DNA of 64,000 nucleotides, taken from the NCBI GenBank assembly GCA_036478595.1, contig JAZGEF010000064.1:5826-69825 (forward strand). Direction: 5' to 3'. Below are positions 1 to 7,441 of the stretch, in pieces. The first letter of the stretch is position 1. Every line of letters starts with the position of its first letter. This DNA comes from Granulosicoccus sp036478595 (GTDB lineage: Bacteria > Pseudomonadota > Gammaproteobacteria > Granulosicoccales > Granulosicoccaceae). The translations under genes and the position numbers were made by a program. Below the pieces are notes generated by a model. That model saw only the letters and a program-made list of their open reading frames with translations. It was not told the origin of the DNA and did no database searches.

Positions 1-149
1 AAGCACGTGCTGGCATAGTGCAATACGTGTGCGCCGGGATGCAGACTAATGCTATCGCTCGCGACTCGCTCAGCTTTACTCCATACGTTGTCCACGGAAT
101 GAGCGATTATCATCTCGGGCATGAATTGCGTGCCAAATTCACCAGCCAT
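1..149 (-). CDS. Class IV (branched-chain type) aminotransferase, N-terminal part, runs off the left edge
   Basis: On the minus strand a reading frame is open from the end of the upstream ATPase gene to the window edge. The ATG at 149 has an AAGGTG ribosome site about 9 bases upstream and gives about 49 residues that include AHSVDNVWSKAERV and LHPGAHVLHYAS. The latter resembles the conserved 'L.PG..VLHYG...FEG' region near the N terminus of branched-chain aminotransferases (IlvE/BCAT, fold type IV PLP enzymes, which transaminate Leu/Ile/Val with 2-oxoglutarate). The catalytic lysine would lie outside the window. A GTG at 260 that shares one base with the tupC stop could extend the frame by 37 codons, but the ATG has the better ribosome site. 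The family call rests on one short motif. Confidence 0.55.
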   Translation of the reverse strand, partial: MAGEFGTQFMPEMIIAHSVDNVWSKAERVASDSISLHPGAHVLHYASTC

Positions 150-259
150 CTTTCGGTACACCTTTATCTGTTGATCACTCCTGCAGCTATTAAGCACATG
201 GATATTGATCAGGTTGTTTATGCGTATTCTTTTGAACAATATCAGAACAATAGGACTCA

Positions 260-1012
260 CTACAACAGTAAATCACCCGCTAGATAAGCCCTACCCTGAG
301 CGCTCTCGGGTTGATCAAAGAAGCGTACCACTGGGCTGTGTTCCACTATACCGCCTTTGACCATCAGGATCACATGCTGCGCTAACCGGCGAACTTGACC
401 TAAATCATGGCTAACGAGCACTGTGGTACAACCGTTATTGGTCGCCGATTTAAGCATTAGTTCGATAGATTGTGTGGAAATCGGATCGACACTGGCGGTA
501 GGCTCATCCAAAAACAGCACCTCTGGGGACAAGGCCAATGCCCGGGCCAATGCCAAACGTTGTTGCTCTCCACCCGAGAGTACTTTTGCTGGTGACGCCG
601 CCAAGGCACCCAAGCCTGCTTCAGACAATGCTGCTATCGCCTGTTCTTTTGCTTGCGATGCTTGCACACCTGCAGCGCGTAGAGCGTAAATAACATTGGC
701 CACGGCGGAACGACGTAACAACACGGGCCGCTGCAGCAGTAATCCAACACGGCGTCTGTCAACATGCCGAGGTGCGGCCCCAGCCCACATGACTGCGCCA
801 GAATCTGCCTCTTGTAAACCCGCAAGCGTTTTAATCAGCAATGATTTGCCTGCGCCATTGGGGCCAATGATGGCTGTGCATTCGCCTGTTATGCTGAGTT
901 TATCAATGCAAAGTAACAAGCGATTAGCGCGCTTAATGCGCAGCTGGCTGGCGTCTATGGGCAACGTTGTGGCCTTTACACTATTACTGCTCATTGGCAG
1001 CTCGCTTTGCAT
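260..1012 (-). CDS. tupC: Tungstate-type ABC transporter ATP-binding protein
   Basis: The 250-residue nucleotide-binding subunit of an importer. It carries Walker A (GPNGAGKS, about residue 51), the ABC signature LSGGEQQR and Walker B VLFLDEPTA followed by the H-loop VLVSHD. It would energise uptake through the TupB-like permease encoded immediately upstream. The start overlaps the permease end by 29 bases; an internal ATG (MSSNSV, at 994) would reduce the overlap to 11 bases, so the two are translationally linked either way. The tungstate assignment comes from the partner permease, because ATPases alone do not define the substrate. Molybdate or another oxyanion remains possible. Confidence 0.8.
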   Translation of the reverse strand: MQSELPMSSNSVKATTLPIDASQLRIKRANRLLLCIDKLSITGECTAIIGPNGAGKSLLIKTLAGLQEADSGAVMWAGAAPRHVDRRRVGLLLQRPVLLRRSAVANVIYALRAAGVQASQAKEQAIAALSEAGLGALAASPAKVLSGGEQQRLALARALALSPEVLFLDEPTASVDPISTQSIELMLKSATNNGCTTVLVSHDLGQVRRLAQHVILMVKGGIVEHSPVVRFFDQPESAQGRAYLAGDLLL

Positions 1013-1694
1013 AGTTACGCAACATCATCAACATGGCATTAACGGTGAGTGAAATTGCAATTAGGATTAAACCTAATCCAAGTGCCAGTGATAAATTACC
1101 TTTGGAGGTTTCTAGAGCGATGGTGGTGGTCATTACTCGTGTGACATGATTAATGTTGCCGCCAACAATTATCACGGCACCCACCTCAGCAATCGATCGG
1201 CCAAAGCCTGCCAGCAATGCAGTGGCTAGATCAAACCGACCTTCCCATAACAACGTTTTTATACGGGCACCACTAGACAAACCCAGCAGGCTGAGCTGAT
1301 CGTCGTATTCGTGATGCAATTGTTCGATAGTTTGTGCCGTCAGCGCAGTGATGATCGGTATGATCAATATGGTTTGGGCGATCACCATCGCAGTGGGCGT
1401 GTAGAGCAATTGCAGCGGCCCGAGCACACCATTGTTTGATAGCAACAAATACACGACCAAGCCTACCACTACCGGTGGCAAGCCCATTAACGCAGTTACG
1501 ATGGTTAGGATAAGCTGACGAAAGCGAAACTGGCTCATGGCGAGAAACGCCCCAAGTGGTAAACCGATTAATGCGGCAAGCGCTAAGGCCATACCACTAA
1601 CCTGCAAGGACAGCAATATGATTTCGCGCAGGTCGCCATCAAAGGCCGCGATCAGGCGAACGGCTTCATGTAACGATTGAGTAAATGACTGCAT
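984..1694 (-). CDS. tupB: Tungstate-type ABC transporter permease
   Basis: An integral inner-membrane permease of about 236 residues starting at the ATG at 1694 (MQSFTQSL); the frame stays open further upstream, but that part is not hydrophobic and overlaps the divergent mbfA gene. The stretch EVGAVIIVGGNI followed by TRVMTTTIALETSKGNL is the characteristic cytoplasmic-loop and C-terminal signature of TupB/WtpB permeases. Five to six hydrophobic segments are visible. The gene order is permease, ATPase, then an aminotransferase, all on the minus strand. A periplasmic TupA binding protein would normally precede it, but the upstream neighbour is mbfA on the other strand, so the binding protein must lie elsewhere or be absent. 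Confidence 0.8.
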   Translation of the reverse strand: MQSFTQSLHEAVRLIAAFDGDLREIILLSLQVSGMALALAALIGLPLGAFLAMSQFRFRQLILTIVTALMGLPPVVVGLVVYLLLSNNGVLGPLQLLYTPTAMVIAQTILIIPIITALTAQTIEQLHHEYDDQLSLLGLSSGARIKTLLWEGRFDLATALLAGFGRSIAEVGAVIIVGGNINHVTRVMTTTIALETSKGNLSLALGLGLILIAISLTVNAMLMMLRNYAKRAANEQ

Positions 1695-1766
1695 GCGATC
1701 GCAGAGATTAGCTTGTGAGCCAGTCTTGCTATGATAGCGGGTCTGGACCAGCCTGAGGTAATGAAC

Positions 1767-2750
1767 ATGCTTAGCCGTTTTATGCCATCCTCCCGACGCG
1801 CTTTCAAATCCTTGTCGGAGCAAGAGATATTGGCACTCGCAATATCCTCCGAAGAGGACGATGCTCGTATTTATAAAGCCTATGCCGATGGTTTACGTAC
1901 TGACTTTCCTGCCAGCGCTCGAGTATTCGACGAAATGGCTGACGAGGAAAACCAGCATCGAGGCATTTTGATTGATAAGCACAAGGAGCGGTTTGGCGAT
2001 CAAATCCCACTGCTACGGCGCGAGCACGTGCGTGGCTACTACGAACGCAAGGCAGATTGGCTCATCCGCCCCCTCTCACTCGAAAAAACTCGGGCGCAGG
2101 CAGGCGAAATGGAACGCCAGGCTGAACGATTCTACCGGGCAGCTGCCAGCCGCACTAGCGACGCAGACACCCGTAAGCTACTCGGGAATCTCGCAATTGC
2201 CGAGGCACACCATGAAGCACTGGCCGCAAAGCTAAGCAAAGACTTCACACCCGACTCAGTTGTTGAGAGCGAATCCGAAACCGAGCGCCGCCAATTCTTA
2301 CTCACCTACATACAGCCCGGGCTGGCTGGACTAATGGATGGTTCAATTTCAACTCTTGCGCCAATCTTTGCAGCCGCATTTGCTACGGGCCAAACATGGG
2401 AGACATTTTTGGTGGGGTTATCGGCATCGGTAGGTGCTGGGATTTCGATGGGATTTACAGAAGCTGCACATGATGATGGCGTACTTACCGGGCGTGGCTC
2501 CCCTATCAAACGCGGGCTCGCCTCTGGCATCATGACAACCATCGGTGGCTTGGGTCATACGCTGCCTTATTTGATTACGGATTTCTTTACCGCCACTGCT
2601 GTCGCCATTGCTGTGGTGTTTGTGGAGTTGGGATTAATTACCTGGATTCAAAACCGGTATCTTGAAACACCGTGGCCGCGGGCCATGTTCCAAGTCTTGC
2701 TCGGAGGGTCACTGGTTTTTGCTGCGGGCATCCTAATTGGCCATGCTTAA
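1767..2750 (+). CDS. mbfA: Membrane-bound ferritin, MbfA-type (ferritin-like domain fused to VIT1/CCC1 transporter)
   Basis: About 327 residues. The N-terminal half is a ferritin/erythrin-like four-helix domain with the di-iron ligand pattern (EEDDARIYKAYA, then DEMADEENQHRG; a second pair in GEMERQAERFY and AIAEAHHEAL). The C-terminal half, from about residue 175, is a VIT1/CCC1 (DUF125) membrane domain with about five helices, including GLAGLMDGSISTLAPIFAAA and GISMGFTEAAHDDG. In alphaproteobacteria MbfA exports iron and protects against iron and peroxide stress. I chose the ATG at 1767 because GAGGT lies 7-8 bases upstream; an ATG at 1761 has the ribosome site directly against it. The gene is divergent from tupB with only about 70 bases between starts. 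It is a stand-alone iron/manganese exporter candidate. Confidence 0.85.
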   Translation: MLSRFMPSSRRAFKSLSEQEILALAISSEEDDARIYKAYADGLRTDFPASARVFDEMADEENQHRGILIDKHKERFGDQIPLLRREHVRGYYERKADWLIRPLSLEKTRAQAGEMERQAERFYRAAASRTSDADTRKLLGNLAIAEAHHEALAAKLSKDFTPDSVVESESETERRQFLLTYIQPGLAGLMDGSISTLAPIFAAAFATGQTWETFLVGLSASVGAGISMGFTEAAHDDGVLTGRGSPIKRGLASGIMTTIGGLGHTLPYLITDFFTATAVAIAVVFVELGLITWIQNRYLETPWPRAMFQVLLGGSLVFAAGILIGHA

Positions 2751-2784
2751 CGTTTACCGTCGTTTAAATGCTCGACTGATCGAT

Positions 2785-2807
2785 AATTGAACGATCATGG
2801 TTCAATT
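2785..2807. repeat. Perfect inverted repeat between mbfA and the next gene
   Basis: AATTGAAC and GTTCAATT are perfect 8-base arms around a 7-base loop, 34 bases after the mbfA stop. No T-run follows, so it is either a weak terminator or an operator for the downstream gene, since a TTGACA-like hexamer begins directly after it. Confidence 0.4.
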
Positions 2808-2933
2808 GTTGACAAATATTCTTGGAGCGTTAACCGCTAAAGGTTATCATTAGCATATTCCTGGTTTCGATTACTTGACGAAAGTTACTTAACGAAACCA
2901 CCAGACCTTTATTTTCAAATGTTGGAGGCACCT

Positions 2934-3464
2934 ATGTCGTGGCTTATATCCCTAATTTTAATCGGTATTATTGCCTGGCTTTTCATGAACGCACTGAACG
3001 AAAAGCAATGGGTTGATGCACACAGCCATGATGAGGACGTCGCTCAAGACCCTGGCTTATTCGGCTCATTCAGCAACGCTACTGGCACCGGCTCTAGCGC
3101 TGGCACTGCCGCCGGAAAGGTCAGCGGTGCAGTTAGCGGCATCGGTAGCAGTATCAGTGGTGGCCTCGGCAAACTCAGTGGAGACACTAACACTGAAAAA
3201 CTTCAAAGTGCCGCTGATGGCGTTAAGCAAAAAACGACACAAACCGGTGAGATGCTGGGTGAAAAATTGGCAGCTGCTCGCAATAGCGACATGGCCGGTC
3301 AGATCAAACACAAAACCGCTGACATTCACAGCAAGGTAAAAAGCAAACTTGATGACAGCGAAATGTTCGGTAAGGTTAAAGAAAACGTCAAAAAAGGTGT
3401 CGATAAACTCGGCGAGCAAGTGGATTCCAAAATCGTAGGCCGCACTAACAAGCCTGACGCTTAA
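2934..3464 (+). CDS. Small membrane-anchored protein with Gly/Ser-rich and amphipathic helical tail
   Basis: About 176 residues. One N-terminal transmembrane segment (WLISLILIGIIAWLFM, residues 3-18) is followed by an acidic linker, a Gly/Ser/Ala-rich stretch (about 45-90) and a lysine-rich, heptad-like helical region (about 95-170) that recalls LEA/YtxH-type or apolipophorin-like stress proteins. The ATG at 2934 was chosen because GGAGG lies 6 bases upstream; the frame opens 15 bases earlier. A strong terminator follows at 3493. I do not recognise a named family, and low-complexity composition makes similarity-based inference weak. An envelope-associated, single-gene unit is all that can be supported. 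Confidence 0.6.
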   Translation: MSWLISLILIGIIAWLFMNALNEKQWVDAHSHDEDVAQDPGLFGSFSNATGTGSSAGTAAGKVSGAVSGIGSSISGGLGKLSGDTNTEKLQSAADGVKQKTTQTGEMLGEKLAAARNSDMAGQIKHKTADIHSKVKSKLDDSEMFGKVKENVKKGVDKLGEQVDSKIVGRTNKPDA

Positions 3465-3492
3465 ACCCCAAGCTCAAGTAGACGCTTGACCA

Positions 3493-3523
3493 AAGGGAAC
3501 GCAATGATAGCGCTCCCTTTTTT
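3493..3523 (+). terminator. Rho-independent terminator after the small membrane protein
   Basis: AAGGGAACGC and GCGCTCCCTT form a stem (one A-C mismatch) closed by ATGATA and followed by TTTTTT, 29 bases after the stop at 3464. Confidence 0.75.
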
Positions 3524-3602
3524 ATGCGTGTTTGTTTGTCGTGCACCGGTGGGCGCCTGGCCCGCCTCCGCAAGGATAGCTATATGTACGATGATGAAAC
3601 CG

Positions 3603-4883
3603 CTAGTGCAATTTCAGCTTCGCGTGAGTGGTGCGATACAACACATCCCCAACCACCGTCAGCAGGGTTTTCCAATAACCTAGTACTGCAGCCTGGTGCA
3701 TGCGATACAAAGCCAGATAAAACCTTCTGGCTAACCACCCCTCTATAAACATGCTGCCTTTCATCAGGTTACCCATCAAGCTGCCCACTGTCGAAAACTC
3801 ACTCAAACTAATCAGGCTGCCTAAATCCTTGTATTCAAATGCCTCGCCTTCATTGGCTGCAGTTCCCGCTTTAAATTTTGAATATAAATACGCCGCCATT
3901 TGATGCGCCGATTGTGCACGCGGTGGAACCACACCACCATCACTCATTGGACAGGCACAACAGTCACCCAGTGCGTAAATGTCATTTTCACCAGGCACAA
4001 CCAGATGACCGGTAACGATCACTCTACCTAGCGAATCCACCTCAAGCTCGCTCTCTGCTAGCCAAGCCGGCGCTTTGATGCCTGCCGCCCACACGCTAAT
4101 GTGCGAGCTAAGCGCTTCACCGTTGGCGGTGATAACCGAGATGTCGGTTGCTCGCTCTATTCGAGTATTAAGCTTCACATCAACGCCCAATGCCGTTAGC
4201 TCTTTACTCACTGACTCACCCACACGCTCTGGCAATTGTGCCAATAAGCGTTCGCCTGCCTCGACCACGACAACATTGATCTTTTGGGACGTGTTTTCAG
4301 AAAACCCGTATTCTGGAAGTTGTCGCGCCACGTTATAGAGATCTGCAGCTAGCTCAACACCCGTTGCACCACCGCCGACAATAACAACTTGCAATTCCCC
4401 AGACTGGCTAACCCGATGAAGCTGGTCGACGAAACGTCGATGAAACCGATCGGCCTCTTGCCGTGAATCCAACATCAAACAGTGTTGTTGTATCCCAGGC
4501 GTACCAAAATCGTTACTCATGCTGCCCACAGCAATCACCAGCTTGTCGAATGGTTCTGCGCGAGCAGGAAACAATTCTTGACCGCGATCATCCAACGTTT
4601 GCTCAAGATGGATTAACTTTGCTTTTTTATCTACCCGATTACACCGCCCGAGCACAAACCGGAAACGGTATTTTCTCGCTAAAGATAGATAGCTGATTTC
4701 GTCAACGTTGCTATTTAATGAGCCGGTCGCTACCTCATGCAGCAAAGGCTTCCATATATGGGAGGGCTGGCTGTCAATCAGCACGATGTCAGTGCCCGAA
4801 TCGCGCTTGTACAGCTTGGCAAGTTTTACCACGAGCTCAAGCCCACCGGCACCACCACCTATAACAACAATTGATTTACTCAT
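3603..4883 (-). CDS. ndh: Type II NADH:quinone oxidoreductase (NDH-2)
   Basis: A single-subunit flavoprotein that oxidises NADH and reduces membrane quinone without pumping protons. The N-terminal FAD-binding motif is IVVIGGGAGG, a second dinucleotide fold is VVIVGGGATGVELAADL near residue 170, and ALGDCCACP is the C-terminal FAD contact. About 426 residues matches the family. The C-terminal part holds a hydrophobic/amphipathic region for membrane attachment. I chose the ATG at 4883 (MSKSIVV); a GTG at 4892 adds three residues and neither has a convincing ribosome site. The gene lies 99-108 bases downstream of the VOC/dgcA/dgcN operon on the same strand, with a run of twelve G in the gap. Confidence 0.88.
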   Translation of the reverse strand: MSKSIVVIGGGAGGLELVVKLAKLYKRDSGTDIVLIDSQPSHIWKPLLHEVATGSLNSNVDEISYLSLARKYRFRFVLGRCNRVDKKAKLIHLEQTLDDRGQELFPARAEPFDKLVIAVGSMSNDFGTPGIQQHCLMLDSRQEADRFHRRFVDQLHRVSQSGELQVVIVGGGATGVELAADLYNVARQLPEYGFSENTSQKINVVVVEAGERLLAQLPERVGESVSKELTALGVDVKLNTRIERATDISVITANGEALSSHISVWAAGIKAPAWLAESELEVDSLGRVIVTGHLVVPGENDIYALGDCCACPMSDGGVVPPRAQSAHQMAAYLYSKFKAGTAANEGEAFEYKDLGSLISLSEFSTVGSLMGNLMKGSMFIEGWLARRFYLALYRMHQAAVLGYWKTLLTVVGDVLYRTTHAKLKLH

Positions 4884-4954
4884 GTTTGGCACTATAGCTC
4901 AAATCAGCAATCGTCTTCGCGGTGATGACTTTACTTACAGGGATGGCTTTATCC

Positions 4955-4966
4955 GGGGGGGGGGGG
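4955..4966. repeat. Homopolymer tract of 12 G upstream of ndh
   Basis: Twelve consecutive G on the plus strand (C on the coding strand of ndh), about 70 bases upstream of the ndh start and outside any gene. Tracts of this length are prone to slippage. Confidence 0.9.
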
Positions 4967-4991
4967 ATCTATATAGCTGGGACTAAGCGCT

Positions 4992-5357
4992 CTATTGGGG
5001 GATGATAAAAGGAAACTGAAATTCCAACTCAACTTGTTCCGGTGCCATAAGCTTGATTTGAGTAATTCGGGCTAACTCATTGGGCTTTTCAACAAAGGGT
5101 AATCCCTCTTCTTTAAGGTGCGCTCTAAACGTGTCGACATCGGTGAGGTTAAATGCGATGTGATCAATACTGCCTTGTCGTACTGTGTGTACCTTTTGAG
5201 TGAGGTGAACTACCGGCTTGCCGCTATCATCGTAAAGCCAATGGCCGTAGTGGTTAAATGCTGGGCGTTCGCCACGATATATACAGCCCAGGCGTTCAAA
5301 AAATTCCGCCATCGCATCTGCATCGTTACAACTGATATTCACATGATTCAGCAACAT
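4992..5357 (-). CDS. VOC (glyoxalase/bleomycin-resistance) family protein
   Basis: 121 residues, the size of a single VOC unit with two beta-alpha-beta-beta-beta modules. HVNISCNDADAMAEFFERLG is the typical first module with the metal histidine, GSIDHIAFNLTD opens the second, and a glutamate near the C terminus (VELEFQ) supplies the last ligand. It starts 3 bases after the dgcA stop with GGATAAG upstream, so it is the third gene of the dgcN-dgcA operon. VOC members include dioxygenases, lyases and epimerases, so the reaction cannot be inferred; the position suggests a link to amino-acid or N-acyl-amino-acid metabolism. Confidence 0.75.
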   Translation of the reverse strand: MLLNHVNISCNDADAMAEFFERLGCIYRGERPAFNHYGHWLYDDSGKPVVHLTQKVHTVRQGSIDHIAFNLTDVDTFRAHLKEEGLPFVEKPNELARITQIKLMAPEQVELEFQFPFIIPQ

Positions 5358-5360
5358 AAC

Positions 5361-6341
5361 TTATCCCCAAAGAGCAGCCGATGCAGGTGACATAACTGCG
5401 CCTTCAAACTGAATGGCTTGATCGCGATCCTCAGACAACAACAGCGGACCATCCAAATCAATCACCTCAGCACGTTGCGCCAGTAAAACTGCAGGCGCCA
5501 TTGCTAAGGATGAGCCTACCATGCAACCCACCATAATTCGAAAGCCAGCCTTGATGGCAGCATTTTGCAACGCGATGGCTTCAGTTAAGCCGCCGGCTTT
5601 ATCCAACTTAATATTAATAAAATCGTACTTGCCTTTAAGGCTAGCCAAAGAATCGACACCATGACACGCTTCATCTGCGCAGATTGGTAAAGGGCGGTCT
5701 AGCGTTAGCAATGCTTCATCATCGCCTGCAGCCAGCGGCTGCTCGACCAGGCTAACGCCTAAATCCAACATTACCGGTGCAAGCCTTGCATAATCATCTG
5801 CACTCCAAGCCTCATTAGCATCCACTATCAGTTGGCTATCTGGCGCACCTTCACGCACGGCTAACAAACGTGGCATATCATCCGCGCCGCCAAGTTTGAT
5901 TTTTAATAACGGTTTGTTTGCATGCTTGGCTGCCGATGCACGCATCGCATCGGGTTCGGCAAGCGATAAGGTATAAGCTGATACCACTGATCCAGGTTCT
6001 GTTAACCCAGCAAGCTGCCAGACGGCCTTGCCAGACTCTTTTGCGAGCAAATCCCATAGGGCACAATCCACGGCATTGCGCGCCGCACCACCGGGGAGCA
6101 ACACCTGGAGCTCAATTGTTGTGATATCGCCAGCAAGTGCATCGGAGATCGACATGATTTGATCGGTAACGCTTTGCATGGTTTCACCATAACGAGCATA
6201 GGGTACTGATTCGCCCCGCCCTTTATGGTTGCCGCGCGTAAGCGTGACAGTAATAACATCGGCGGCTGTGCGTGAACCGCGCGATATAGTAAATACCTCA
6301 GCTAGCTTAAATTGCTCAGCCTTGACATCTAGCTTGATCAC
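5361..6341 (-). CDS. dgcA: N-acetyl-D-glutamate racemase / dipeptide-epimerase-like enolase-superfamily enzyme
   Basis: 326 residues of the muconate-lactonizing subgroup of the enolase superfamily. The KxK acid/base motif (LLKIKLGG), metal ligands in VDANEAW, LVEQPLA and CADEACHG, and the opposing lysine in NIKLDKAGG are all present. Most such enzymes are annotated as L-Ala-D/L-Glu epimerase, but the gene overlaps dgcN by 4 bases (GTGA, GTG start), which is the DgcN-DgcA pair described in marine Proteobacteria. There DgcA converts N-acetyl-D-glutamate to the L form. The pairing is the main reason for choosing this function over muropeptide recycling. It is cytoplasmic. Confidence 0.82.
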   Translation of the reverse strand: MIKLDVKAEQFKLAEVFTISRGSRTAADVITVTLTRGNHKGRGESVPYARYGETMQSVTDQIMSISDALAGDITTIELQVLLPGGAARNAVDCALWDLLAKESGKAVWQLAGLTEPGSVVSAYTLSLAEPDAMRASAAKHANKPLLKIKLGGADDMPRLLAVREGAPDSQLIVDANEAWSADDYARLAPVMLDLGVSLVEQPLAAGDDEALLTLDRPLPICADEACHGVDSLASLKGKYDFINIKLDKAGGLTEAIALQNAAIKAGFRIMVGCMVGSSLAMAPAVLLAQRAEVIDLDGPLLLSEDRDQAIQFEGAVMSPASAALWG

Positions 6342-7333
6342 AAAGCATCAACCAATTTATCAGCACCATGCCTGAATGGATCAACAGCAGGTAAGCCCAT
6401 TTCCGCTTCAAGTTTTGCAAGGTAGGCAAGCGCTTCGTCTTCAGAAAGCGCCGCAGTATTAATTGATAAACCAGCAACGCGTACATCGGGATTAACAACC
6501 TTTGCGATAGTCAGTGAAAGGTCTCGGAGTTCTTCAAGTGAGGGCAAAGTGTAGGAAGGCAAACCACGCATCTTTTTACGGGTTGGCTCGTGACACAGAA
6601 TTAACACATCAGGTGCGCCACCGTGTATTAGTGCCATCGTTACACCAGAAAATGAGGCATGGAACAAACTACCTTGGCCTTCAATTAAATCCCAATGCTC
6701 AGCATCATTATCCGGCGTTAGGTATTCAACGGAACCTGCCATGAAATCTGCGATAACAGCATCAAGCGGGACGCCGTTGCCAGTAATTAAAATACCCGTT
6801 TGGCCGGTTGCACGAAATGATGCTTTCATTCCACGCTCAAGCATGGTTTTTTCCATCGCAAGTGTTGTATACATCTTACCAACGGAACAATCTGTACCCA
6901 CCGCTAAGACTCGCCTGCCTTTGCGCTTTTCACCGGTAGCAATTGGATACTCTACCTGAGGGACACGCACATCAATCAATTGTTGATTGTGCTTGTCTGC
7001 CAGCTCAACCAACTCAGGGACGTCACGCAACAAGTTATGTAAACCTGAGGCGATATCCATACCCGATGAAATGGCTTCTTTGAACACAGCATTCCAAGAG
7101 TCGCTGATCACACCACCACGATTGGCTACTCCCACAACCAAGGTTTTGGCACCGGCAGCTACGGCCGCCTCCAATGTCATGTCAGGCAGACCCATATCCG
7201 CATGACAGCCCTCCAGGCGAATCTGACCAACACAGTGTTCTGGGCGCCAGTCTTTAACACCTTGCGCCACTTTGGCGGCCAACTGATCGGCAGCATCACC
7301 AATGAAAAGAAGGTATGGGATTTTAAGAAGCAT
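6338..7333 (-). CDS. dgcN: D-glutamate N-acetyltransferase, DUF1611 family
   Basis: 331 residues of the DUF1611 family. The N-terminal domain holds ANRGGVISDSW, and the C-terminal P-loop NTPase-like domain holds GTDCSVGKMYTT (about residue 146) and EGQGSLFHASFSGVT. In the characterised pathway DgcN acetylates D-glutamate, DgcA then epimerises it, and a deacetylase releases L-glutamate. DgcN is the first gene of the unit, with the next upstream gene (phospholipase D-like) ending 108 bases away, so its promoter is probably in 7334-7441. The deacetylase is not next to it; an M20 amidohydrolase at 27454-28629 is one candidate in this window, but that is only a guess. Confidence 0.82.
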   Translation of the reverse strand: MLLKIPYLLFIGDAADQLAAKVAQGVKDWRPEHCVGQIRLEGCHADMGLPDMTLEAAVAAGAKTLVVGVANRGGVISDSWNAVFKEAISSGMDIASGLHNLLRDVPELVELADKHNQQLIDVRVPQVEYPIATGEKRKGRRVLAVGTDCSVGKMYTTLAMEKTMLERGMKASFRATGQTGILITGNGVPLDAVIADFMAGSVEYLTPDNDAEHWDLIEGQGSLFHASFSGVTMALIHGGAPDVLILCHEPTRKKMRGLPSYTLPSLEELRDLSLTIAKVVNPDVRVAGLSINTAALSEDEALAYLAKLEAEMGLPAVDPFRHGADKLVDAL

Positions 7334-7441
7334 GGAGCTGTACTCAGTTTGGCTGCGAATAATCCGCGAATTTTATCAGCACAAAGCGCTTGGAGCTATT
7401 CCAGAGCACTCATATTGACGACCGCTAGCGTACTAACGGCG

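Noticed and set aside
18..287. Plus-strand frame at the left edge
   Set aside because: It is antisense to the better-supported aminotransferase start and the end of tupC, with no recognisable domain.
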